Below, in pieces: positions 12,601 to 24,570 of a stretch of 64,000 nucleotides of DNA; position 1 is the stretch's first letter, and each line of letters starts with the position of its first letter. Below the pieces are notes generated by a model. The model saw only the letters and a list, made by a program, of their open reading frames with translations. It searched no databases and had not been told where the DNA came from. Origin of the DNA: Tenebrio molitor (taxonomy: Eukaryota > Arthropoda > Insecta > Coleoptera > Tenebrionidae); contig NC_091050.1 of the NCBI RefSeq assembly GCF_963966145.1, positions 20,832,001-20,896,000 of the forward strand, given 5' to 3'. Made by a program: the position numbers and the translations under genes.

Positions 12601-15600
12601 TAATGAGCCCGTCGGAATAAAAAATGCAGCCTACAACATATTGGAACGTAAACCTAGACCTGGAGGCGATAAATATCCGGCTTTTCCTCCTGATGTATTG
12701 TGGGTTGCATTTTCTATTCCACGGGGCTCATTATCACTCGTGAAAAGGAAATATGTACCACAATACTAGAAATTAAAAATATAAAACATAATGTACATAC
12801 CAGAATAATAATTTTTTGTTAATAGAAACAATAAATCATTATGAAGAATTTGTTGAAAAGCATAATATATAGGTAAAAAATAAGAAAATGTTAAAACAAA
12901 GCAAATTGAGAGGTTACAAGGTTTATCGGGTATTCATTTAAATTTATCTTCAACGTTGGCGTTGAAGAGTCGATTGTGAACGCATCATTCGCCCGTCGGC
13001 AGAGTAAAAACACAAACAACGTAAAAAGTGAGGTTCGATTTATACAGCTAATCCATGATCTGTAATCCCTGGTGCGTTCACAATCGACTCTTTAACGCCA
13101 ACTTTGAAAATAAATTTAAATGAACACCCGATATTTAAAATGAGTTAAAATCATGGTATTATTTAAATAAAAAGAGAGTGTATTATGCATTTTTTAACAT
13201 TTTACTTGGACTACAAAAAGAAGACAGATAAAACACTAAATTTAATAAGCTTAATAAAAGCATTGTTTAAAAAGTTTTTTAAAAGATCTTCTGTTAACAT
13301 AATACTCGTAGATTAAGCCATAATGTCATTATTGGTAATTACAGAGTTTGACGCTAATTACCCTAAATGTCGCCACAGATGGGTTGGCTGCTTGCGACGC
13401 CTTATACTTACCACAAGTATGAACTAAAATTATGGAAACTAGAGTAACTTGAACTTAACTAATTAGATCTGATCAGATTATTATCGTATCTATCAAAATA
13501 CTGTAACTCTACGAAGATAGGGGTAGTTTTGCAGTGAAAATAGCTGCTCAAATACAAAAAAAAAAAATGTGAGAGGGATTGAAATAAATGTGTCTATGTG
13601 GTGTGCCTCACAGGTTTTTCGAAACTATTCTTTGAAATTTCTTTAAAAAATACCGTTGAATATATGAATATGAAGAGAAACAATTTACTTTCATTTTATT
13701 TAACTATAACTATTTTTGATTGAATTGAATTTAAATTTTCGTTGACTGATCAATCATCAGCAAATAAACGAATAAACAAAACAAATAAAACAGCAATTTT
13801 TTTTGTTAGTGGGAACTTAGATGATGGTGACTCCAGTGTCGTTTATTTCGCCACCGCTTTGCTTTTACTTCTCAGACGAAATTCTCCGCGGAAAGCTTGT
13901 TGCGACCTAAGTCTGCAGAGTACGCAGTATTTTTTTCGTGTCAGATAAATATTACGGTCATTTCTGCGTAATTTGTGAGGTGCCACTTATGTGCTCTGCT
14001 TCGAGTCTCTAGACACCACCAAGCGCTCTCCGGGCGTAAAAGAGTATAAAAAATAGAAATTTAATTAAATGTGTTGGAAGAGTGTGCTTCACAAGAATAC
14101 GTCCCCCGTTTCGCAGCTCCGACAACATGATTTGTGAAAAAGTAAAAAATGAAATGAGAGATGCCAGAGAAGCAAAAACAAAATGAAAACGTTTTCAAAA
14201 TGTTAGTGCGAATTAAATGTTAAAATAAAATTGAGTTTAAAAAAACTGCGCTAGTAATTTTCTTTTAATCAAAATAAATTTTAAAAATGAATTTTTTTTG
14301 CTAATAAGAATATTTGAACAGGATACTTAAGAATCAGTAGTGCAAATCAAGTGTTAGTTGGTTCACGAAAGTGACTATTTTTCTCTTAGTATTTTACATT
14401 TTTATTTAATTTTAATTAGCCTCTGATATATACTCGTATATGAAGAGCTGTTTTTTCCGTTTTTCGCTTATACCCCGAGAAGAAAAGAAATTTCCAATTC
14501 GCATAACACATCTGTCTCTTTTTTAGTGGTCCACCTGTAAATACGTCGCAATTTCTGAAACTATCTTTGCGCTGAAACTCAAATTTTATGGACTATATCA
14601 TTCATTACTTTATAAACCAATAAGAACCTTTGATTTTCGATTTCGAATATACGAACCTTTGTAACAAGTGTTCAATTGAGATGTTCATCGAGTTGGCTTT
14701 GACTTTATTTTTTAAAAGACAGCAACATCGTAAATTAAGTTGGTTAGACAAAGATAGCGCGATAAAGATCAAAGCCAATTTGATGAACTTTTTAATTGAA
14801 CACGTTTTATATTCGAATATACCAACCTTTGTATTTTCGCTCGCAGCCTTAACTTACAAAATTTTTTGCCCTAGTCGTCGGTATACTCGACGTATTACCT
14901 GAAACACCACTCGATCTACGATCTCGTGGTGTTTCCGGGCATCACGTCTCGTATAATCGAGAATTTTCAATCCTCTAGTTGTATAATACCTATATGAAAA
15001 TACCTTACTCGTAACCAATAGAAAACATTTATAAAAACGTTATATGTGTTACTACTGTATTCGTAAAACAGTAATAATTCTATCGTCAATTTAGTAATTT
15101 ATCTTCAACAGCTGTATGCAGCTTCGATTAGCTTAAACCATTTGCGCTGGCAGACATCTGAATAACAACCAAACCCGGAATAATGCACTTGAATAATGCC
15201 ACAGTTGCGACAATTTCGTAAATTATTGTGCATGCACCAATTGCCAATATGTACATGGAGTGTTATGGAAGCGAATTGTGGTCTGCTGTTGACTTTGGCT
15301 TAATTAACAAAGCAACATCACTTCGAATAGGCAAAGTAAATTAAGCACGTCTACAATCAGGAAAACATCAACATTATTGATATCGAAAGAGTTTTACACG
15401 AGTGTAAATCTAGACATGCAAATGCACTCTGAAAACAAAAAATATATAACCGGAAAATTGATCCCGAACATAAAATATGAACAAGGTTCATCCTTTATTG
15501 TCCTTGACACAAAAGCAAAATACATTTCAAATTATTTTATATGACATCTGTCATCCGTGCACATGGGCGACTCGTGTTACACCACAGTGGCACCAGCTAA

Positions 15601-18600
15601 ATATTGGGTAATAATTTCGTTTTTTTTTTTTAATAGGGATAATTTAATTATTAAATATTTCGTGTAATTATTGATAAATAAATCGTGAGAATGCTTCAAA
15701 TGACCTTACATTTGATTCGGTCGAGCCGCCTGTGGTCATTTCAACTCCTAAGATTTGAAGTATTTTAAGTCCTGTTAAAAAAAAACACTTCAACCGTTTC
15801 TATAGAGATATAGAAAGGCGCGATTTTTTATCCTTAAAAAACCAATGGTCATAAATTCATAACCTGAACTTCACGTTAGTTACTTAAAATAAAATATAAA
15901 CAAAAATACATTTCAACGGAGTCAGTAACACCGAGGCCTCAACCTTCATGTGTTGAGGCAGTGATGATCAGTCGAGGTGCTAATAGATGAAATCCGAACC
16001 TTGTACTTTAGTACTTTCTACTTTTAGAAAAATTTCTCTTGTGTGTTTCTCGAGCCATTCATTACCGCCACCATCACTGCATTCTCGTCTATTTTTGTGT
16101 TTGAAAGAATCTTTTTTTTTTTGAGTAGAACTAAACATTTTAAAGAATTTAATAAACTACGTTTACATTTACATTTATATTAAAACCAGTTGAAATCGCT
16201 GCAGCTGTCTTCTTTCCAAGAAAGAGATCGCGCATAAGATTTGAATTTTTTGGTATGCGCGTTTGTCGCTCTGATTTCGTTATTAAATTAAAAACGGCGG
16301 AGAATGAAAGGTAAAAAGTCGAGCCCTCAAGGTATTAAAACGATTTCTCAATGTTCCGAGCGAAAATTGTCTCCCATTCATCGTGCTAATTCAGCCAATT
16401 CTCGTTTTATTCCAGGACACTAACCAGAAAAGATCCCGCGAAGACTCCAGAGATTTCAAGATCCGATTGAGAACAGAACTCGTTAACAGAGACGGCCACA
16501 AGTAAGTCGGTCGATTTGGATGGCGACGATTAATTAAACACATTAAACTTTCAGAGAGTTGTCGAAAAACACGAAATGTCTAACTCTCAGTTTTGCCGAT
16601 GAGCGCAAAGAGAAATCCTATCAGCAGCAAGTGGAGACCTTTTCCAGCATAACTTTGTTAATGTTTCTCATAGTACGCCTAGCCATCGGTCTGACAGTTT
16701 TCATTGTCTTACCAAGGTAAAATAAATATTTAGTTTTCACCGAAAAGAAAAATTTCCTGACGGATAATCTATACTTTCAGGGACATGTCAATCAATATAT
16801 CGTATTGTACGGAGAATTTAATAATCATAGTCTTGTTGTCCGTACTTATTTGTGACGAGTTCTCTCCTGTCGTAAGTACTCCTCGAAGGGGAAATGAAGG
16901 ATTTTAAAATGCAATAATTTCAGCTCAAGTGCTGGCACGCTTTTAAGGATTCGATAACGGTGCGACGGATTCTTTCAGCCGTTTGTGTCTTTCTCTTAGG
17001 AACGGTCAACGTGATAGACACAGTGAGTGTAGGGTGATTGCTCCGAAAGAAATACTTTGACAACTCTATTTTCAGATTTCTTGTGTTCAGTTCCAATCGA
17101 ATTCAGATAATTGCACGTTCACTGACGATATAAACTCGTCATGTCTCTATCCATCCTACTTCAGTTACTTCGCCGTTCTAATTCTAATCGCTTCCTCTCT
17201 TCCAGCCTGTCTTTCATATATTTGGAAGGCTCTGTTTTTGGTCATAATAGCCCTGGCTCAGTGCCTAGTTAACATCTTCGTCCTCGAGCTGGTGTTGGAA
17301 TGCGAAGAGTCGAGGAAAAACTGGAAGAGGTACAATAGCGCGACTCGTGAATAATTCAGTAGTGACCCTTATTGCATTGCAGCTTAACTAAGGGCAAATA
17401 CACGCTTTCAGCATTGTTACTCACGGCCACGCTCGCTTTGGCTTTCCTCGCGAGACATGTAAGTTTTCCGGGCTGCGTTTCCACGTTATTAATGTTTTTC
17501 CGGTAGATGGAGCAGGTAGCGAGGGTGTTATTCTTGTGGAGATGCGAGGTGGAGGAGCAGCGTGATTTCGCGGAGGATATGAGGAGGAGAAATGAAGCTC
17601 TAGTATATAATATCCTGCCGCCACATGTGGCTGCGCACTTTATGGGAAATAGGAAGAGGCAACACGACGAACTTTATTCTCAAAGTTATGCCGAAGTTGG
17701 AGTGCTTTTTGCTTCGATGCCCAACTTTTCAGGTGAACTTAGATTAGATGAGGCAATCTTCCATTGTCATAAATCATAACCGAAAATATTAGGAGCTTTC
17801 AAACTTGTCACCGCCGACAATAATATATCGCGCGGGGAGAACATTCGCCAAGAATTTCCCGGTTGACGGAAGAGGTATTTGTCAATTAAATAAAAACGTC
17901 TTAGGGATTAGAGTACGGTAGGGGTGTTTTACAGCGCGAAAACTAGGCGAGGCAAAGCCGAGTGCCTGATTATTATTTTTAGTGTGATCGTAAGACTTAA
18001 TGTTTTTCAGATTTCTATTCGGAAGAGACCGTCAACAATCAAGGCCTGGAGTGTCTGCGTTTCTTGAACGAAGTCATCTCAGATTTTGACGCTGTAAGGA
18101 CACGTCTCGCAAGCGAAAGTCTTGTAATCCGTTTAATTTCAGCTTTTGGAGCTACCTCAGTTTCAAGATGTAATAAAAATCAAGACAATCAGCTCAACGT
18201 ATATGGCAGCAAGCGGCCTAAATCCGACCCGTCAAGTCAAAGTGGGATTCCGCATGTAATTGAATCGATATTTTTATATAAAATATATTTTCAGCCCGAA
18301 GACCCCATTTCGATACGTTGGGCGCATCTGGCTCTCCTTGTCGAGTTCGCGTTAGAACTGAAAAAAGCCTTGCAGAGTATCAACGAACAGAGCTTCAATC
18401 ATTTTGTTCTAAAATTGGGAATTAATCACGGACCTATTACGGCGGGAGTAATCGGAGCTAGGAAACCCCACTACGACATCTGGGGTAACACGGTCAATGT
18501 GGCTTCCAGGATGGAAAGTACCGGAAAGGCTGGCTGTATTCAGGTTAAAAATCGATAAAATGCTTGATCAGTGCTTGTCTAAATTAGGAAAGAAACGGGT

Positions 18601-21600
18601 TCAATTCGAGTTCAATTGTGGCGGCTTGGCGATAATTTATTATTCAATTATCACAAATCAGAGCCTTACTAAGGCAGAGCTTTTTGGTAATAAATTGATT
18701 TATGCCGCTTTGGCCTTTTCGAAGACACTTTGGGAAACGAATTCTTCGGAATCATTACCGGAAACGATTTCTAAAAAAATTCTAAAAGCAGAGAGTTTAA
18801 AATAAACTGTTTATAAAACACAACATTGGCAACGGCAAGTGTGCTTACTCCGATGCTCTGATTTTCAGAAAACTTAATTTGAGTTTCAAAGGTTTTGTCG
18901 TAAAAAATAAGAAGAGGGTAGCATGAAAAATTACATGCGGAATAAAACTCTGGAATAAAGTTACCTACCTTGGGTAATTACTGCGCTGTACTACACCCCG
19001 AACTTAAACTTCACCCGCGGGAGAAAACAAAACACTTTCCTCATCTACCATACAAACAACTAGTTAAATAATTTAAATAATACAGGGTATTTTTGAAATG
19101 CGTGAAGAAATTTTAACCACGAGCTACTGGCTTCATGTAGAACTCGGAAAAAATAATGAAAAAATTCTATGTCAAAAAATAAAATGACATTTGTTTTTTG
19201 AGCCACAATTTTCTTTAATTGCTTTTAGTCTTCTACGTTGTCAAATAACCTCGTAGGTAAAATTTCAGCACATTTTAAAAATACACACTGTATATCATAT
19301 TTTATAAAACGTAGACCAATGCGGTTTCCTTGTTTTAAAGCATATTTCCTATATGTTACTTCGCATTGGCGTAGATTTTCTAAAACATGATATACAGAGT
19401 GAATTTTTAAAATGTACCGAAATTTTACCTACGAGGTTGTAGGACAACGTAGAAGACTAAAAGCAATTAAAAAAAATTGTAGCTCAAAAAATAAAATTAC
19501 ATTTATTTTTTGAGCTACAATTTTTTTCCGAGTTCTACATGAAGCCAGTATCTCGTGGTTAAAATTTCTGCTCACATTTCAAAAACACCCTGTATACAGG
19601 TTGTATCTAAAATGCGTGTGTTAATTTTAACACGTAGAAAAGCTTGTTATTTGAAAAAAATATATTTGATTTTTTTACGAAGAAGCGTGACAAATTTGAC
19701 AAAATTTGCAACAAATTAGTCCACGAAATGTACATCCGCCTATGGGTAAGGGAAGAAAATTTTTCGTAATGATAGAAACAGAGCCTTTTCAAAAAGTTGC
19801 ATTGTTTTAAAAATTTAATAATTAAAATGTAATTTATGTAATTATGTTATCAATTAATTAAAATTATTATAATTAAAATTAAAATTCTCATGGTTACAAA
19901 TAAATAGAGACTACTTAATCACAGTGAACGACCCGTTTGGTAAAAATTGGGGGGCAAAAAATCTTGGAAAACTTTTGCGAATTTTGCAAATTTTATAGAG
20001 AAAAGTTTCATAAATTGGAGATTTCCTGGTTAAAATTAACACACGTGTTTCAGATACATCCTGTATAAACGGAAAGATTTATAACTTTTCACTTTTCACG
20101 TTACATATCTCAGGAAACAATCAAAATTGAACTTTCAGTGTTCAGTGAATATTATTTCACCTTTGTTAGGAAATATTCTACTAACTCTAATTTTAAGTAT
20201 GTGAGTTTTCCACTTTAATAAAAAAAATGTTAGTTTACGTTACAATATTTCATGATTGCACTGATATTTTTTGTTTTCTATTATCTATGGAAACTAGTCA
20301 GAGAACGCTTAAAAAACAGAATCGTTGCGAATAGCTTCGTAAAAGGAATTTTATTTGATTTGCAACGTACTAAATTTCGGAACCTAAAACAGTTCAATTT
20401 TTCTAAAATGTTTACTTTAAAATTATCAAGCATTAAAAGCGTTAATGTCCAACTGTATTTATTGAACGATAATGACACAGTTTTCTGATACGTTATTAGC
20501 CCGTTATCTTCAAATAACAGGCTCTAGGGCGTTATAAGGTTTTTGTTGCTTAGTTACGACCAAATTTTGACTGATTGGTATAAATTAATCTAATCATTGT
20601 CAATCCAAAAACACGTGAAACTAGTCGGACATTAAACGTTGAAGGGACCGCGGGTGTTAATGATACGCCCTCGGTCGGCGTACTCCCCTCGGGCCGGATG
20701 CCCTTGGGTTTGTTTCACTATACCGACCTCGTGCGTTATCAACCTTATAACACCCTTGATGAATAACCATAAAGTTCTCAAGTTTTTTTTTAATTAATCT
20801 TAATTATTTTCTTTGTATTTAAATTTGTATTCAAATTTCACGCAGATATTCTTGTGGCGTCATGTAAAATTTTAATTTTTGTGTTAGTAGTACAAAGATT
20901 TGCGTCAGTTTAGAGTTTTCTTTTTTTTTTTATTAAACGTGCGATGGATAGAACCAGCTAGATGTAAGAATGAGATTTTCATCTCACACTCCATTTCATT
21001 CGTCACATCTTATTGACAACGGAAGATAAGCAGGAGGGTTGCTATTTCAGTGGCTGCCTCGTTTTTCTTTCGCATTCATTCCTTGTCACTCAAAAAAAAA
21101 AATTAAAATTGTTCTCATTTCCACCATGGAACTGTTGAAGCGTCATAATCTGTTCTGATAAACGATTTTAGAAACGAAATTTTCCTGCCAATCTCTTCAT
21201 TATACACACTGTCTATCTATCGCTATCTACTTTCAACAAATATCTATTGGTGAATCGAATGATGTGGAATGTGAAGTAAAGAGATCACCCCTACATCCAG
21301 GTTATACCAAAAATTTATGACAAGCATTTTATTGCTGCAATATATTCGTTGATTTAAAAGGATATTGGTTATCTTAAGACATCTACTACACCTTTTAACT
21401 TGAAAACTTCATTCTCAAAAATTGTTTTTTTCAAAAACTGGATCACCTTTGATGTTTCTGAAATATCGAATGGGATATTATTGTCGAACAGATTAAAGGC
21501 CAGGATTGACAACTTATCGGTTTGCAGACATGGGAAATTCTGTTCTTGAAATCCGTTTAAAAAACTTAGAGAAACTGATCGACCACGAACCATTAGCAAG

Positions 21601-22830
21601 TCCTTCGCTAATAGACACAAACATCTCTCTTATGACACCAACAATCTATTTTTTGGTTGGATAAGAGCAGGTTTGGTGAAAAAGTACTACTACATTGACG
21701 ACGAAAGTAAAAGACAATGGGTAGATCGTACTCAAAAAAGGTACTTCTTAGCTTGATGGATGGAAACAATGTTATTTGTTGAATTGTTTGAAATCAATGA
21801 AAGATTAAACGAAAAGCTCAGAACTGACTAAAAATAGTCAGTTAAATATATCAATATGTTGTCAGTAGATCAGTCAAGAAGTTACACTCTGTAGTCCCCA
21901 GAAGTTGTCACAACCGACTACTTATTTTGTAACTTTCAATCCATTTAAAGAATACAAATTCTATAATAGTGTTAAAAATGTAGAACACGCATAGTGCTAG
22001 TAAAAAGAGAGTTTTTTTTTTAATTACGTGGACATTTCCAAATTAGTACTGTTACAACTGTTCTATTGTTATGTAAAGATTTTTGAGAATGAGCATGAAT
22101 TTGTGAATTGATCTGATACAAATTAATAATTTTGTTTGTAATTATCATCACAAGAGCATTATGTAGTGCTTTCAAATGAAATTTATACTCGTAGGATACG
22201 TAAATAAAATTGCCAAAAGACTAACTTGTCAGCAACAGATTCTAGTTGTAAGAAATGATTAAGGATGGTGGAGATTTGTGGTATAGATGTTAAACTTTCT
22301 GTATAATGTCGATCGTTTTCGTATCAGTTTGGAGAATGAGACAAATCAATAGGTAGTGTAGAATAATTTATTAGTCAGTCTGGCTATTAAACACATCGGT
22401 TTCGGATAGTCTGCACTTATTAAACTAATTCTAAATTAGAGTGCTTATTAATTATTAGTGTTTTGCTATCGATTAGGTGACCGAAGAGACTTGTGAAATC
22501 CTGCAGCACTTCGGTTACCAGTTCGAACAGCGCGGCCTGGTGGCGGTTAAGGGAAAAGGCCAGCTAATGACGTACTACCTTCTCGGAAAAGCGGGGAAGA
22601 TCACGCCGCCGACAGCTCCGGTGTCCCCGATCATAGGTGTCACCGCCATGGAGACGGTGAACGAAGAAGACGAATCGCACGACAGTCCCACCTCCAAATC
22701 TGAGGAAAAAACAGTGATCGAATGTACCGATCAGAAAATCGAAGACGAGGTCTTCACCACGGACGCGGAGGTGGCGCTGTGCGATCAAAATTTTAGTAGT
22801 AAGGAAGCGGAACCTTTGCTTCAGACATAA
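6542..22830 (+). CDS. Ac3: Membrane adenylate cyclase, type 3-like (3' part of gene, 13 exons)
   Basis: Converts ATP to cAMP at the plasma membrane. Exons read: 6542-6680, 7293-7406, 16416-16501, 16555-16716, 16781-16871, 16924-17022, 17076-17329, 17383-17458, 17507-17732, 18011-18093, 18143-18235 (or to 18241), 18295-18543, 22477-22830. All junctions are GT-AG and keep one frame, giving about 674 residues to a TAA stop. Order: end of C1 (1-46), C1b linker, six membrane helices (about 145-338), C2 (about 365-595), acidic tail. C2 keeps KIKTI, YDIWGN, TVNVASRM and VKGKG, so the adenine-binding Lys/Asp and the catalytic Asn, Arg and Lys are present (D535, N542, R546, Lys 582-584 of this partial protein). 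The EETVNNQGLECLRFLNE and KPHYDIWGN stretches resemble ADCY3/Ac3 more than the other classes. That subtype call is from memory, not a tree. N-terminus, first membrane block and most of C1 lie left of the window. Confidence 0.93.
6769..7193. mobile_element. MITE of the TACAGGGTGTCCCAG family inside the cyclase intron
   Basis: The left end (ACAGCCTGTCCCAGAACTG, then ACATGTGCCGACA and AGAGACTCCAA) and the right end (TTTTTTCTC...GGGACACC) match the ends of the larger elements at 31213-32818 and 35525-37277. No coding capacity is left. It sits 99 bp upstream of an exon acceptor. Confidence 0.8.
7293..7406 (+). CDS. Ac3: Adenylate cyclase exon: C1b linker
   Basis: 38 codons in frame, phase 0 at both ends, between TTTCTAG and GTAAGT. 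The peptide is acidic and low in hydrophobic residues (for example VPEEDS and KDEDETEVN), as expected for the variable C1b linker. It is followed by a 9.0-kb intron. Because both sides are phase 0, a further exon in that intron could be missed, but I see none. Confidence 0.82.
7624..8377. mobile_element. Long foldback MITE (about 320-bp arms) in a cyclase intron
   Basis: Starts TACAGTGTGTCCCCG and ends with the complement form GGAGACACACTGTA. The arms pair over about 320 bp each, for example AAAAGGCACTTTACTCTACA against TGTAGAGTAAAGTGCC and ATCAACATCTAGGCTCCTAG against its complement. The loop is short. Non-coding, and close to a full palindrome. Confidence 0.85.
8501..8722. repeat. Foldback repeat
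   Basis: The arm with GAGATATGACATTTGGTGGG at 8518 pairs with CCCACCAAATGCCATATCTC at 8684. Open frames at 8571-8780 and 8723-9010 run through or beside it and have no domain. Confidence 0.6.
8723..11838. other. Intronic AT-rich DNA of the cyclase gene
   Basis: I see no exon or repeat that can be supported. Confidence 0.5.
11839..11957. repeat. Short foldback repeat with CGAG motifs
   Basis: TATGCAACGAGCATTTGATG pairs imperfectly with the complement of ATTAAATGTGAGTTGCAT. The inner arms GACTATTAAGACGCGAG and CGTGTCTTAATAG also pair. Confidence 0.6.
12580..12757. mobile_element. Foldback MITE with TACAGGGTAT end
   Basis: Arms TTTCACGAGTGATAATGAGC (12589) and GCTCATTATCACTCGTGAAA (12726) are perfect complements, and the pairing continues inwards. 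A 74-codon frame across it is a palindrome by-product, since its two halves come from opposite arms. Confidence 0.75.
12924..13133. mobile_element. Foldback MITE, family A
   Basis: TATCGGGTATTCATTTAAAT at the left and the complement of ATTTAAATGAACACCCGATA at the right. The inner arms GGCGTTGAAGAGTCGATTGT and ACAATCGACTCTTTAACGCC also pair. Confidence 0.8.
14643..14823. repeat. Foldback repeat
   Basis: The arm with GTTCAATTGAGATGTTCATC and TTGGCTTTGA pairs with TCAAAGCCAA and GATGAACTTTTTAATTGAAC. The outer ends are CGAATATA and its complement. The 90-codon frame at 14630-14902 reads through it. Confidence 0.6.
14880..14966. repeat. Short foldback repeat with CGAG motifs
   Basis: GGTATACTCGACGT and GAAACACCAC face GTGGTGTTTC and ACGTCTCGTATAATCGAG. 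Confidence 0.55.
14967..16415. other. Intronic DNA of the cyclase gene
   Basis: Nothing supported before the exon acceptor at 16414-16415. Confidence 0.5.
16416..17458 (+). CDS. Ac3: Adenylate cyclase exons: linker end and second six-helix membrane block
   Basis: Six exons (16416-16501, 16555-16716, 16781-16871, 16924-17022, 17076-17329, 17383-17458) are separated by introns of 48-64 nt. The hydrophobic runs fall at about residues 145-166, 179-191, 213-228, 259-277, 281-303 and 321-338 of the partial protein, matching helices 7-12 of the family. The longest loop, between the 9th and 10th helices, has an NCT glycosylation sequon in DNCTF and paired cysteines, which fits its expected extracellular side. 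Confidence 0.93.
17507..18543 (+). CDS. Ac3: Adenylate cyclase exons: C2 catalytic domain
   Basis: Four exons: 17507-17732, 18011-18093, 18143-18235 and 18295-18543. Landmarks in order are NILPPHVAAHF, YSQSYAEVGVLFASMPNF, the FYSEET segment, KIKTISSTYMAASGLNP, LGINHGPITAGVIGA, KPHYDIWGNTVNVASRM. The donor of the third exon is ambiguous: GTCAAA after CAA (18235) or GTGGGA six bases later (18241). Both keep the frame and differ by two residues (Val-Lys), so transcript data are needed to choose. The last exon of the set ends at CAG before a 3.9-kb intron. Confidence 0.94.
19081..19594. mobile_element. Full-length palindromic MITE, first of a back-to-back pair
   Basis: Starts TACAGGGTATTTTTGAAATG and ends with CATTTCAAAAACACCCTGTA. 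Pairing runs nearly to the centre near 19337, with inner blocks such as TTTACCTACGAGGTTGT against its complement. Lies in the last cyclase intron. Confidence 0.85.
19595..20065. mobile_element. Second MITE of the pair, directly abutting
   Basis: The left end TACAGGTTGTATCTAAAATG and GTGTGTTAATTTTAAC mirror the right end TTAAAATTAACACACGTG and CAGATACATCCTGTA. It follows the previous element with only a TATA junction between them. Confidence 0.8.
20494..20760. repeat. Imperfect foldback repeat
   Basis: GGGCGTTATAAGG and GTTATCTTCAAATAAC at the left face CCTTATAACACCC and GATGAATAACC at the right. The rest of the 18544-22476 intron shows no supported feature. Confidence 0.5.
22477..22830 (+). 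CDS. Ac3: Adenylate cyclase terminal exon: C2 end and acidic tail
   Basis: Joined in frame to the preceding CAG (…IQ then VTEETCEIL…). The first ~40 codons hold VAVKGKGQLMTYYL, the last conserved C2 strand and catalytic lysine. The other ~80 codons form a Ser/Thr/Glu-rich tail of no recognised domain, ending in LLQT and TAA. This exon is clearly more GC-rich than the surrounding intron and 3' flank. Confidence 0.93.
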   Translation: MTEETCEILQHFGYQFEQRGLVAVKGKGQLMTYYLLGKAGKITPPTAPVSPIIGVTAMETVNEEDESHDSPTSKSEEKTVIECTDQKIEDEVFTTDAEVALCDQNFSSKEAEPLLQT

Positions 22831-24025
22831 TGAGATAGTAAATAGAAAAAGCACTGATTACTGTAGGCTGTCATTTTTAAAATCATTTTTGTACTTCGAT
22901 CAATCATTCCTGTAATAGAATCTGAAGTGGTGTCTAGATCTCATGTCTAATTGTAAGTATATACAATCAGAACTTAAAATAGGTCTTAACGAATAAAACA
23001 TGTAAACAAAGTACCAAGCGTAATAGATGTAGAAGTTGTTTGTTTTGGTTCTTGTGAATAGAAAGCGTTTTCATGATAGCTTTAGTTGAAATTTTCATTT
23101 TATAGAGAAACGCACATATCCATGACGATTTTATTTTTTTAGAGGAATTACGTTAAGGTAGTGTTTGCTCTACAATCTTCAAAAGAAAAAAGCATGAGCT
23201 CAACTTATTCTAAAGACTTGAAGATTTGTGCAGTTGACAACTACCAGGGTAAAATTATAAAGCACAACGTGAAGTCATGCTTTGTTCTTTTTAGTCGCAA
23301 TGTGTATCTATCATTATCATATTACTCTTAACAGTACAATGACCTAAGTTGAGCTTCGAATGTTATTTTATAATTAAGTACAAATTAATTAACTTCCAAA
23401 GGGTAATTTCTGTGAAATGTTGAAAAACTTACCTATTAGAATTACGAAGCGAGCTCAAAATATTCTTCTACTAAATGTATGAATTTCAAGGAAGGGATCA
23501 AGTAGGAGCTTGATTATAACATGTATAAAGGAAGCAATTGCTTTTAGTTGTAAATAATCAAGTTTTATTTATTTATATCTGACTTTATTTTAGATATTAC
23601 TATTTGAAATGTTAGTAAAAAATGTGTAACAATGTTTAGTAACTACTCTGAATAAACTTTACATTAGGCATGCCGAGTATTTCCTAATCGACTAATGCTT
23701 GTTATCTAATTAGAAATGTAAAATAAAATTTCTTCGATTAGATTTTTTTAAACGGCGACTTCTGTCTACGTGAATAGAATGCTAAGCCTCTTTTTGACAC
23801 TTTTTGCATTATTGTTCTATTAACGTCACTACAGATTTGCTGGGATTCAAATTGAGCCTATAGGAATGCTCATTTCGGATCACTTCAGATAATCGGTAAT
23901 AATGTAAATTCAAAGGAAGACAGTAAGTATAATGTTCCAGGCTACGACACATTTCCAAATCCACCGCCTTGTTTATCAAATCATCGCAGGTTTCCCAAAT
24001 TAATTATGTTTTGTCAGAAAATAAT
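22831..24025. other. 3' flank of the cyclase gene
   Basis: AT-rich. It likely contains the 3' UTR up to about 23.0 or 23.7 kb (AATAAA near 22992 and 23651). Otherwise featureless. Confidence 0.4.
22992..22997 (+). terminator. Candidate polyadenylation signal of the adenylate cyclase gene
   Basis: The first AATAAA after the stop codon, about 160 nt downstream. Another lies near 23651. Position is the only support; the actual cleavage site is unknown. Confidence 0.4.
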
Positions 24026-24570
24026 ATACTGGGTGCCCCAAAATTTGCTGAACAGCTTAGCAGTACGTTTTTGAGTAGTCATTAAAATATCAGGTAAAAA
24101 TGTTAAAAAAAAAAATCTTCTATTTTGTAGAAAATATGGATCTATTCGTTACACTAAATGTGGCAACATTTAAAAACATTCAATGTATCCCAATAGTCTT
24201 CAAATATTATATTTTTGATGTATCCATGGAAATGAGAGAGAAAAATCAAAGCCATGTTGCCATACGTTATTTGAGGTAAAACGGACATAAAATTACTACT
24301 TGGAAATGCTGGAAATAATGAAGAAAATAATTGCAAACCTGATCACAATCGTTCAGAATTATTAGGTCACTGGTTAGTAGTAAAAGACAAATAGTCAAAA
24401 TCTGTTTTAATATTTAAAATAAATGAGATTAAAGCTGCACCTTTTGAGCCCTCATATCTTCAAATCTAAAAGGTATAGAATTTGTTTATTATTTTTGTCA
24501 TTACATTCTAACATTCGTTGACATTGCTCCATTGAGTTACCTATTCCGAGAATTTTGGGGTACCCAGTAT
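24026..24570. mobile_element. MITE with TACTGGGTGCCCC ends
   Basis: ATACTGGGTGCCCCAAAATT at the left and AATTTTGGGGTACCCAGTAT at the right are complementary apart from one base. No intact ORF. Confidence 0.7.

Noticed and set aside
12545..12769. 74-codon + strand open frame
   Set aside because: It spans a foldback MITE; its two halves are read from opposite arms, and no domain or GC rise is present.
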